A stretch of 64,000 nt of DNA from Brachionus rotundiformis (Eukaryota; Rotifera; Eurotatoria; Ploima; Brachionidae): positions 352,061 to 416,060 of the forward strand of contig JAESIW010000129.1 of NCBI GenBank assembly GCA_016802295.1. Direction: 5' to 3'. A model generated the notes under the pieces. The model did no database searches. It was not told the DNA's origin and worked only from the letters and a program-made list of their open reading frames with translations. A program made the position numbers and the translations under genes. Positions 46,325-56,640 of the stretch are shown piece after piece. Numbering within the stretch: the stretch's first letter is position 1; every line of letters starts with the position of its first letter.

Positions 46325-46696
46325 ATGGCTATAAGCTTTATGGAGTATTTAAAAGCAATTAAAAATTCTAGCAAGACATCTACAGTGATTTTTTCATCAG
46401 CTAATACTGCGACTGTGGAACCAAGTCAACGTTTTGTTCAAATGGTTGAAGTAGCAACAATTTCATCACTAGATATTAAGTTTAGGTCATTAGAACTCAA
46501 TTCATCTGAGCCAAGCAATTTTTTTTCAAGATGCCGTGTTCTTTTAGATCAAAACAAAGCAAATCTTGATTGTGACTTTCCAGTTTTAATAACTGATAAT
46601 CTAATTTTTGTTATCATTGATTTGCTAGTTTTAAATACTTTAATTTTAATTTTGTTCCTTTTTTTGAGATTTGTTCGAAATAAAAGAGGGAAGTAA
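46325..46696 (+). CDS. unidentified 123-residue C-tail-anchored membrane protein
   Basis: One open frame starting MAISFMEYLKAIKNSS. The first 95 residues are mixed and polar with two cysteines. A hydrophobic helix follows (FVIIDLLVLNTLILILFLFL), then a basic end (RFVRNKRGK), so it is probably tail-anchored or single-pass. AATAAA begins at 46741, 45 bp after the stop, which supports a real transcript end. No family recognised. Codon use is like the true genes of the left half. Confidence 0.5.
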   Translation: MAISFMEYLKAIKNSSKTSTVIFSSANTATVEPSQRFVQMVEVATISSLDIKFRSLELNSSEPSNFFSRCRVLLDQNKANLDCDFPVLITDNLIFVIIDLLVLNTLILILFLFLRFVRNKRGK

Positions 46697-47489
46697 GACA
46701 AAGGTATAATAATATTAAGGTAAATTGATTTGTCAAAAAGAATAAAATTGTCTTATTTTTTATTTTTGAAGCATGAGTATGGTACACCAATTTATAAAAA
46801 TGCTTATCGAGCGTGCAAAGATTAGTCATTTAAGGCATTTTTTTGTTTTAAGAAAAATCAAATATATATATTTGATTTTAGAATTTTAGAATTTTTTTTT
46901 AATTAGTTAATTTTTTGTAAATATAAATGCCAGATTGTATGCAATAGACCAGGAAGTTTTGTTATTAGGATTTTTTGTTTATATAATATAAAATAAATTA
47001 AATATAAACTTAAAATCAAAAAGCTCATTTAGAAAGTCAATTTTTTAAGCTTCAAAAGCAAAAAACTATAATGATTTAATAAAATTTTATAAATTGAATT
47101 AAAATAACCTTTGGATGAGGGTTTTTAAGTTTTTAAGAGTAATAATTTTATAATTATTTCAGGCTAAATTTTTTTTAAAAGCTTAATTGTTTTACTTATT
47201 TAATTAAAATCAAAATCTTTTTTTAATTCAAAAAAAAAAAAACATAATAAAAAAAATATAAATGTTTAAAAATAAAACAATTTGAGGTTTATCAAATCTA
47301 AAAAGATTTTTTCTATAATAAGTGAGTGTTTGTAAGATAAAAATTAAATTTTAAATAAAAGAATGCGTAATATATTTTTTTGGTATTTTTTATTCAAAAT
47401 TAAAATAAATTTTAAATGAACTAAAGTGTTTTGTTTTAATTAATTTGTTAATTCAAAAAATAAAAGGTTGAGCTTATATGATAATTAAA
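46697..47489. other. intergenic
   Basis: AT-rich and low in complexity; holds the AATAAA at 46741. No RNA gene or frame recognised. Confidence 0.45.
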
Positions 47490-48838
47490 AAAGATAATTT
47501 TTGGCTTTCATCTAGCTTTGTTACACTTTGATCTAAATCATCAACGATGTAGAGCTCTTTTGCGATATTAAATATTGCCAAGAAATGCCCTTACCTTTAA
47601 AACGTTGCTGTTAACAATTTAAAATTCTTGTTTTGAATTACAATTTCCTCAGGAATTTTACTTAATAGTATTTTTAGTGCTTGTTAGAATGAACACAAAA
47701 TTAGGATTGTTATGAAATTCAACTTCACTAACAATTTTAGTTTGACAAAAGTCGCATTTTTTTGTAAAGCAAAAGTCCAATTTTTTTTTATTGTTAACTT
47801 TTTGAAAAAATATGAGATCAGAATTATAACGTACGATTACATTTTTATCATTTTGATATTTTCGGTCGCATCGTTGTATTAGTTTGTGTTTTTGAAAACA
47901 ATCCAAGTACTTAATTATTTTATTACTCTCTGAACCGAAGATAGAAATTGTTTTATTTATTGGCTTAATCCTGAGTTTCATAAAATTGTTTACCAATATC
48001 TCTCGAGCTTTATCCCATTTTAAAAAATTAATAAATCTTATGAAACCTTTAAAATCTGATGTTGATTCTTAATGTGGTAACTGCGACAAAAAATTTTTAT
48101 TTGTTTTATAAGCAAACCAAAATGAGAGCATAAAATAATCAATTGAGCAAGTGTTTGTTAAGCTGATATTCTTAATTCCATTATAAACAATAGTTGCGCC
48201 CCATTTAGGTACACGTTTTTTAAATTGCTCAATAAAATTAATTCCTTGATTCTCGCTCATAAACGGATTTTTTACAACAACAGAAATATCTTGCCTTGTA
48301 GTATTATTTTGAAAAACTTCTCTTCTTTCATTACGTAAAACTCTTTCCTTTTTTTTTTTTTTTGTAACGGACTTGTTTTAGATCATTTGGCTTTTCATTT
48401 GATTCTGTCTCAATAAATATTTTTTGTAAATGTTTCCCTTTAATTTTTATCACTCTAAACCTGTTGCAACATGGACACAACACCCAACAATTTTTCTTCC
48501 AGACATACAGTTGCTAACATAACCTTATGAATTTATTATTAATCATTTTATTTAATTTCATTTCATTGAAGATGTTTACTTTTAATTGATTTCCATTCAT
48601 TAAGAAACGGTTCATATTTGACAAAAACTTTATAATTATATTTAAAATGTTTTGTACAATTTAAATTTTGTTTTTTCTTTTTCAAATTTTTGACCTCACT
48701 TCTTCTGTGCCGCGATGTGATTTCAAAAGCAATAATCTTGGTATTGTCTAGACTGCTCTGCATAAAGAACTTCACTATAAATTGAAGTAACTTATTCTTA
48801 TATGGAGAGTTCCTTTGATTCACTCTTATTTTATTCAA
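47490..48838 (-). pseudogene. decayed repeat-encoded protein with SWIM-like zinc motif and USP-like cysteine peptidase
   Basis: On the minus strand, with frameshifts: FMQSSLDNTKIIAFEITSRH and YKVFVKYEPFLNEWKSI (48838-48563), then NCMSGRKIVGCCVHVAT near 48530-48460 (a SWIM-like C...CxH motif), then MSENQGINFIEQFKKRVPKW and ISLTNTCSIDYFMLSFWFAY (48260-48069). The NTC box resembles the catalytic Cys box of ubiquitin-specific peptidases. FCFTKKCDFCQTK (47780-47740) looks like a USP zinc ribbon. GHFLAIFNIAKELYIVDDLD near 47580-47510 supplies a His box. This combination is known to me from repetitive animal genes; the superfamily name is uncertain. Because of the frameshifts it is not a working gene here. 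Confidence 0.6.
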
Positions 48839-48889
48839 TAAATATTATAAAAACGAATTCGTTATCTTTTACTACACTTAAAGTAGTGG

Positions 48890-48922
48890 CCAGACTCTAA
48901 GTGTAACATATGGTAGCAGCTA
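48890..48922 (+). other. possible LTR end and primer-binding site of a gypsy remnant
   Basis: Just before the gag start lies a TGGTAGCAGC word (48911-48920). It resembles the initiator-Met tRNA primer-binding site used by many LTR elements. The sequence before it (ending TGTAACA) could be the end of a 5' LTR. No second LTR was found. Confidence 0.35.
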
Positions 48923-50197
48923 ATGTACGATTTGGATATGGATAAAGAAATGAAAACCGAAGAAGATACTTCCAAAAGCTGGGAACAAATTAAAAATATG
49001 CATCATATGAAAGCAAAATCATTAGCTTTTAAATTGGACAAACTAACGAAAATCTATAAGGAGACGCTGGAATCTGCATTTGCAATTGCAAAAAGCAAAT
49101 ATGATATAGAAGTCAGAGAAAAAAATGTAGAAGAGTTAAAATTAAGTCTCGGTTTGAAAATCAAAGATTTAAAGTCCAAAGAACAAATTGAAACAGATGA
49201 AGACAAGGATGAAGAGCTAGAATATCTAAAATCAAAATTGTATTCTTTATCAGTTGAAATGGAAGCAAAAGACATCGAAATTAAGTCATTGAAGACAGAA
49301 AATATGATCAAACAAGTAAAATTTAAAGACATTGATAATACTAATAGAGTAGATCAACTTTACAGCTTAAACAAAGATTTCTATAAATTAGTAAATATTT
49401 CAGAACAGAATGGATCAAAAAGTGATGAAAGCCCTTCTAAAGACGAACAATTATCAGAGACCGAAGAACAATCAATCGATAAATTTAAAGATGTAGAGAA
49501 ACAAAACTATAACACTTTAATGCCTACAACCTGTTATAATGAGTCAATTTTTAAAGCTAACAAAATTCTTAATCAAAAAGGTAATGATAATAAGAAATTT
49601 GAATACATATCATACCCTCAAAGCAATTATAGGATTTCAAACTATACACTACCGCCTACTCCTATTCTAAAGGATTCAAATAACTTCAATATAAATTCAA
49701 GCAAATTAATTGATAACACGATGTCAAATAAGTCGAATTTTAATTACGATGATAAAATTATAACCAAAACAAAAAGACTTGACCACTTACTCCAAAGTTT
49801 TCTGGAAATCCAAGAGATGATGTAGATGATTGGCTGTTTATGGTAAATCAAGGATTTATATCAGCAAACATAGAGGAAGAAAAGAAATTAAACGCAATTG
49901 TTAATTTTGTATCAGAACTCCCTTTACTGATTTTGAAAAAACATATTGAATCACAAAGCAATTGGATCTTTTGAAAATGAGTTAAAGTCAACTTTCAGAA
50001 ATATTAATCGTGATCAAAAAATTCGATCTGAATTAATTTCCTTAAAGAATAGAGATAGTCTGTCTATTGAAAACTATGTAAGTAAATTTTTAACTCTAAC
50101 AAATAAAATATCATTCATGGCAGAGGATGAAAAAATGTTTCATTTTATTCAGGGATTAAAAGAATCAACAAAAAGGGAACTTTTATGTCGTAACTAG
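48923..50197 (+). pseudogene. Ty3/gypsy-type gag remnant
   Basis: Frame 48923-49825 encodes a charged N-terminal region with coiled coil (KAKSLAFKLDKLTKIYKETL, REKNVEELKLSLGLK) and a Ser/Asn-rich middle. At about 49790 the frame shifts and the capsid part continues: FSGNPRDDVDDWLFMVNQGF, LNAIVNFVSELPLLILKKHI. Near 49950 it shifts again and runs to 50197 with LKNRDSLSIENYVSKF and HFIQGLKESTKRELL. The FSGNP...W and F..GL....R motifs are typical of Ty3/gypsy capsids. The pol region is absent. Confidence 0.7.
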
Positions 50198-50519
50198 TGA
50201 TGTTATTTGAACAATCTTTATTCAGATAAATCAGATTCGAAGAAATATTTTATTTAAACCAAAAATTCGAATTTTTTAATGTCTTAATTAGAAACTAAAA
50301 TTTTTTTTTAAATTAAGTTAATTATTCAAATAAAATACGATCCAAATTTAAAAGACAAATTATTTTTTGATTTGAAAACAAAAATCAGTTAAAAAAGAAA
50401 TGTGCAATTTGGCTAAAAATTTGACTAAATGCACAAAACAAATTTTTGTAATCTGAAAAAGTGATTTATTATTTGTTTAAATTAAAGTTAAATTCTTGAA
50501 TATAATAAAAAAATATTAA
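50198..50519. other. spacer between two transposon fragments
   Basis: AT-rich, no feature recognised. Confidence 0.4.
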
Positions 50520-51236
50520 ATGATGGAAACTCTTAATTCTGGTCAACTGCCTTTAAATACTACGCCGTGTACCACACAATCAAAAAAACGCAATTATAAG
50601 AAACGTTCTCCAGTTCATACTCATTCGAGACAAGTAGATTTAGATTGTCAAATATACCTTTTTTGTAATTATTGTATAACTAAATATATATATTCTGGGT
50701 CAACAAAAAATATGCTTGATCATATTAAAACTACCCACCCTGAATATTTATACATTGAATTAAATGAAAACAGTGACTATGATGAAGAAATGGAACAAGT
50801 AGTTTCCCATCCTATTAAACGAAAAAGAATTGAATTAGCGCTAGATTTTATCTTATTGCTATTTGTCATTAGTGCTGCGTTGCCATTTACCATCGTCGAT
50901 AATGAACAATTTAAACAATTCGTCAAAAAACTGCATCCAACATATGAATTACCCGGTCGATATATATTGTCGAATGAGATATTGGATAGACAATACGATA
51001 ATACAGTTGTTTTAATTAAAAAATCCTTGTCAAAGGCTTTGTCTATCGCAATCACGCTCGATTTATGGACGTCGATTCAACGATACCCATATCTTGGAGT
51101 AACATGCCATTTTATTGATGTTATTAGTTTTAAATTAAAATCGTTTACATTGTGTGTCAAGCATTTGCCAGGACAACACACAACTGAGAACATTAAAGAT
51201 GCCCTATTTAATTATCCTCGACCAAATAAGATCTAA
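50520..51236 (+). pseudogene. BED-finger hAT transposase, N-terminal half
   Basis: Open frame of 238 codons. Residues about 48-75 form a BED-type zinc finger (FCNYCITKY ... MLDHIKTTHP). The core shows AALPFTIVDNEQFKQFVKKL, SNEILDRQYDN, SIAITLDLWTSIQRYPYLGV (the conserved DxWTS box of hAT/ZBED transposases) and FTLCVKHLPGQHTTENI. Intact hAT proteins are 600 or more residues; this one stops before the second catalytic Asp and the C-terminal dimer domain. No terminal inverted repeats identified. Confidence 0.75.
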
Positions 51237-52713
51237 CTTTGCGTTTATGTTGAACCTAAAAACATTAATATTAATTATTATTTTCAATTTCGGTTTCTTT
51301 AATTGACCTTCTTCTTATTCTTAATTTGTAAAAGCAGCTCGTAGCAATTTAGTGTGTAATTTTCTGCGATTGTAAATTCTTCAACCTTTTGACATTCCTT
51401 TGGCGAAAAACAAAAAAAGAGCTCCGAATCTATAATAAGATGATGAGAAACATGATGTAAAGAAGTTTGTTTATGTGCTTCCCTTCTATGCCTTATGAAA
51501 TGGATAGTTGATTTTTTTTTTTTTAATTTCAAAATTTACAGATAACAAAAAAAAAAGAAGAGGAAAAAATTTTCATTATTTTGATAAAATATCGAAAATG
51601 GTTTTTTTAGAAATAATGAATTTTTATAGTAAAAAATTTTTTGGCCACTAATGTAATACTGTCCTGATTAAAAATCAATAAAAAATGTTAAAATTAAACT
51701 GGTCATTTTTTAACAAAAATCAATAAAAATTATTTAGATTAATCCAATCGAAATGTTGTTCGATAAAATTGGGTTAAAAAAAAATTGAATAAATATAAAA
51801 TATGATTTAAGTGGAGTAAATAATAATAAAACGGGTTAAAAAAATTAAAAGGAGTAATAAAAATTTAAAATAGGGAAAAATAATTATGAGTGGGATAAAT
51901 AATGAATTAGGGGAGTAAAAATATATTTAACTGACTTTAATAAAATAGTTTTTCCTTCAATACAAAAAATCTTTCAGAATAATTTATACTTATTTTGCTC
52001 CGAATTTTCGATAAATATAGAAAAATTCCTCAGAAATATTGAAATTATTAGAATTTTTGAACTAAATTTTAAACTTTTACTATATAAAGTTTTTTAATTT
52101 GCTAATTTGTATCTTTTGAACTCAAATTAAGAACAAAAATTTTAATATTTTCTTTTGATATTGTCAATAACGAAATTAACGTTTTGTTTATTTTTTTGCA
52201 AATTAATCGGTAAACTATCGTGTAAATGTTCAAAAGCTTGATTTCATCTTTCAAAAATTTCTTTGAAGATGGGATATAGGATTGCTAGATTTTCGGTAGG
52301 TAAAAGTTACCCATTCGTAAAAAAGGCACTCTTAATGAAAAAGAAGTTAGCGAAAGAAGCATTCAATAATGGAAAAGAGTATTCAATTTGTAACCTAAAA
52401 AATAGAAATTATTTTTAAAAAAATTGCATCAAAAATAAGACCAGAAACAGCAATTCATTAAAAGGAGAGCAAAAAATGATCTTATCTGAATTTTTTTTTC
52501 AAACAAATCGAACCGAACAGAGAACAATTGGAAACTTTTTCTTAGTCAACAGGATTAACTGAGAAAAAAATTAATTTATGGTTCAGAAGAAAACTTAAAA
52601 GTTTAGCCAAAAATCATTAAATATTTTTAAAAACGTTTTCTACTAATTTTAAATATTTGAGTTATAAAAATAATTTAAACAAAGCAAATGTTTTTCTTTA
52701 TTTTACATCTTTA
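51237..52713. other. intergenic, AT-rich with decayed sequence
   Basis: A 77-codon minus frame at 51299-51532 has no recognised motif. The rest is low complexity. Confidence 0.4.
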
Positions 52714-53260
52714 TCACCTATTTAAAAAAAAAATTAAAATAACAAAAAATAATGTAAAGCCAACAAATATTGTCATTAATCCAGAAATTAGTATAATAAT
52801 ATCGAGTATACCAAGTCCACTAAAAGTTGATGACATAAATGAATTGATTTTTTTCCCATAAAAACTTGAAATGTAATGAGCAATATCTAGGATGGTATCA
52901 AAAAATGCCTCTTAAAAACATAAAAAAACTATTAAATAATAATTATATAAAATAAAAAAGTAACTGTCCACATTGAGGAATTGTTTTGGCAATTAACTTG
53001 AAAAAATAGTTAAAAGTTGATTGTTTATTTGATTTTAAATGATGGATAAATAAAATACGAACTTTCACACTGCAAAACCTGTTTCATCCGAATATATTTA
53101 ATGCATCTTTTCTCTTTTTCCATCCAAGTTACACCAAGAAAATCATTCTCGAAAATACACCATACTTTTGCCTTTTGTATTTCTCCTAATTAAAAAATAA
53201 AAAAAATCCTAAAAAAAAAGGTGACTTTTTATTACCACTGGCTCTTTTAAAAACAATCTA
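52714..53260 (-). CDS. possible multi-exon gene end: small protein with C-terminal membrane helix
   Basis: Not visible as a single frame. Three candidate exons join with GT-AG borders and matching phases: 53185-53069, 52996-52965 and 52908-52714. A further 22-nt exon just upstream (near 53256-53235) would also fit. The joined tail includes KAKVWCIFENDFLGVTWMEK, NCQNNSSMWTAFFDT and a strong hydrophobic helix (ILISGLMTIFVGFTLFFVIL), ending FFLNR. The 5' end was not found and no family is recognised. The repeated phase agreement is suggestive, but chance joins are possible in AT-rich DNA. Confidence 0.35.
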
Positions 53261-53539
53261 CTTCAACATTTTAAATTAAAAAGTAAATCAATTTCTAAAT
53301 ATTTGAGAATTTTTTTCAAAAAAATGTGTAAGTAAATTATATTTTACCAAAGCAAAAATGAAAAAATGTTAACTTGGTTTCTTTTTTCGCTTTTTTGCTT
53401 TCCAAGGCTAACCATTGTTTGAAATTAACTTTTTTCTTCAAAAAGGACTGAAGTTTTATTGATTTTAATAAAAAATACTTTCTGTCGATTTTTTACTCAA
53501 TTATTTTTCAAAAAATTGGGGGCACAAATAATATCTAAA
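53261..53539. other. no feature recognised
   Basis: AT-rich stretch between the possible gene end and the satellite fragment. Confidence 0.4.
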
Positions 53540-53888
53540 AGACTTCTTTAGCCATTATTATGAATTAAAGAGAAAAAAAAGACAAGATAATCTTTATATA
53601 TCATTAATATCCTTTAATCCGCTATAATCTCAATATAATGTTGTTAAATTACAAATATAGTTTTTAAATGTCTTTGAAATATCTATTAATCATTATTTCA
53701 ATTAGTAAATAGGTAAAAATTCGTCATTAAACGAATTTTAAGATCTATTTCTGAATTAATATAAGGATAATTTCGGTATTTAATTGTTTAGAACTCTATT
53801 TATTCTTAATTTTTATTGTAAAATGAACCAGATTAGCCTAAATATTCAAAACTATTGATATAAATCTCAAATCATTGAATTATGATAG
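53540..53888. repeat. satellite monomer fragment, left flank of the deleted gypsy element
   Basis: Shares with the array at 56.6-58.9 kb words such as TGTTGTTAAATTACAAATA, TGTCTTTGAAATATCTATTA and TTCAAAACTATTGATATAAA. Ends where element-like sequence begins at about 53889. Confidence 0.75.
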
Positions 53889-56640
53889 ATTAATGTTGGC
53901 GGATCTATAAGTTTAGGCTGACTATACTCCCTGATCAAATTGGACCTTTCAAACTAGTTATAATTTGTAACTAGTCTTGTTGCAGGAATTAGATTTAAAC
54001 TAAACTCGTAGTTACTAGGCTGTATTTATAAATAATAGTTTATTGAAACTTGGAGACAATTTAGTAAATAGAATTATATTCAGGATATTTAAGAAGGAAG
54101 ATTCTGATTTGAAGAATTAATTTTTTATTTTCTTATATTTATAACTCGAGATTTGCCAAGCCCAGAGGTCGTCCACCCAAGATCCCTCGACTTGATAAGG
54201 AACCTGAAAAGAAAGAGAATCCCACAACCACCCAAGACATCACCCACCTTCAATTTCTTTTCGAGTATTCAATGGTAGCCCAGATGAAGACTTAAAGCAA
54301 TGGATTGCCGAACTGAAGATAAAGTTATATGGAATTACTGTTGAACAATTCAAGATTTAAGCGCTCAAAGCTTACACAAGTGGACGAGCCGGTGGACTTC
54401 TGAACTGCTTTAATTCTGATTTACTCGTAAGAAGAAGTTTTGAAAAACTATTAGATGAACTAAGGAAGACTTTCCTTCCGCAAACCCCTGCACATTATCT
54501 GAAAAATTTTTCCGAATACAAGACGTTCACCAAATGAACCATTAGATTATATTACTATTCGCATAGGTGAACTTGTGCCTAAAGCATTTCCGACCAATGA
54601 TTCGAACATATTGGATCGAATGAAGATGGAATATTTTATAAATGGGTTAAGTGCTGACTTAGGGTCACTAGTACGGCATCGTACACCTACCAATTTAAAC
54701 AAAGCTTTGAAGTATGCAAACCAGTACGAAGGTTAGAAATTGGCTCGCCGAAAACAATTTAAAGAAGCAAAGGAAGTTGATTGAGCAATCAAGCGATGAA
54801 TTAAAGAAATTGAAAAGTGTTGTTAATAATGAAATTATTAAACTAAAATGCGGAAACAATTTCGGATATAAGTCCAGCTGGAAAGCCGGGCATCAAAGCG
54901 AAAAGAGGAAAGGGTATTATCAAAACAACCCTGATCTGAGGAACCAAAGTAGGTGCCATTATTCTGGACCTTAGAGCGCTGTTACATTTGCCATAAACCT
55001 GGACATCTTAAGGCCTCATTTCCTCGCCGGAAACCACCCAGTCTGCAAGAACATGGAGCGAAGAGCACTTATAATAATAATAATTCATCGCCTCCTTCTT
55101 CTAACTCTAAAGTCGATTCTAATTTAATAATAAATCCTGATACAGCCTATTTTGCTTCTTCCTTATTTGACTCCTACCTTTTTCACTCACTTTACCACCT
55201 ACTGGACCAAGAGGTTAAAGAAAATGAAAATATCCCTAATAATTCTGATGTTTTTTAAATGTTTCTGAAATTGTAACTGTGACCGTGAACCCAAACAATT
55301 TGCTCGAGGTATCCGCTTGTATCTTTGGCCAGTCAGTCCAAAATTGCCACGATACGGGTTCCACCCGAACATTCATAAAAGCATTTTACCTGGATACGTA
55401 GATCAAGCCTTTATGACATTATTACTCTAGACGTACCCAAACAAATACAATTAGGGAATCAAGACTCCATGATTTGCCAAGACAAGGTATTACTTCCGCT
55501 AACAAAAGTGTTGCCGAAATGTGGGTCGGAATAAATTATTTCAGGTATTAAGAGATCGTTTTTATTGGCCAGGGATGTATACGGACATTCGTAGATAGGT
55601 AAGTGCGTGTGTTAAATGTCGACAAATCAAGAATCCCATATCTAAGAACCATGGGCATTTACAACCTATTAAAGCTACATACCCTTTTGAAATTGTCGGA
55701 ATAGATATTTTAGGGCCACTCAAAAACACGGCAAGAGGATTTAAGTACATTTTGGTCTGGGTAGAGGCGTGTCCCTTAAAGACTTTAGAGGTCGATGAGG
55801 TTGCTGAAAGTTTTTAGGTAACTATAATAGTCCGAAATGGGTGTCCAACTAAAGTAATAACCGATCAAGGCACCCAGTTCACCGCTGCAGTCTTTAAGAA
55901 ATTCTGTACGAAATTTAAAATATTTAAAGTAGAGGCTAGTGCTAAACATCCGCAGACAAACGACAAAACAGAGAGATTTATAAGGTTTTTAGCGACGGGG
56001 CTTGTTACGGTAATTGCAAAGGATCAGGGTAACTGGGACCTATTATTAGATTCGTGCCTATTTGCCTATAGGGTATCAATTAATAGAACAATTCAGGAGA
56101 CTCCTTTCTTCATGCTCTATGGGCAGGACGCAGTCCTACCAGGAGATATCGTCTTTGAGGCTCCGCGAGTCCGTCAGTCAGTTAATTCTGACGATCTAGT
56201 CGAATATAAAGCTGAGATGCTAAAACGCTTAAGGCATATTTATGAGTAAATTTAAGCTAAATTGGATAAAGAAATGGAGTATTACAAGAATCAGTATGAC
56301 AAAACACATAAGGATGTAGAATTTTAGATCGGAGATTTGGTAATGGTCTATTGGCCAGTTCCAAAAAAGGGCTTTACCCAAAAGTTTTTGCCCAAGTGGC
56401 AAGATCCTTTTAAAAAAGTGTCTAGGATAAGTTCATTGACGTACAGAATAGAAAAAGATACCTATTGCGATACAAGTACAAAGGCTGTTTATACCTGTTT
56501 ATATGTGTATACACCGTTTATACCCAATCAGAATGCAGCGGAAACCATTAATAACTAAGAAATTCAGATATGGTCTAGTAACGCATTAGAGTTTAGAAGG
56601 GCAACATTGAGGGCGCAAGATATGGCAGAGTCAGTTAAAC
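53889..56640 (+). mobile_element. internally deleted Ty3/gypsy element in the satellite
   Basis: The element lies between satellite sequence on both sides. After a possible LTR-like start (TGTTGGCGG... at about 53893) comes a gag (54120-54960) with FRVFNGSPDEDLKQWIAELK, LKAYTSGRAGGLL and LDRMKMEYFINGLSADLGSL. A zinc knuckle follows at about 54979 (CYICHKPGHLKASF, fourth cysteine lost). A protease trace, HDTGSTRTFIKAF, is seen near 55350. RT and RNase H are missing. Integrase resumes at about 55560: FEIVGIDILGPL, KVITDQGTQFTA and HPQTNDKTERF carry the D, D, E residues, and the C-terminal GDLVMVYWPVPKKGFTQKF follows. Several stops and frameshifts. No 3' LTR recognised. Confidence 0.75.

Noticed and set aside
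46780..46835. Possible second exon of the 46.3-kb gene (HEYGTPIYKNAYRACKD)
   Set aside because: It lies beyond the AATAAA at 46741, and no GT donor in the right phase exists in the first exon.
51299..51532. 77-codon minus frame after the hAT fragment
   Set aside because: Does not resemble the hAT C-terminal dimer domain, and is on the opposite strand.
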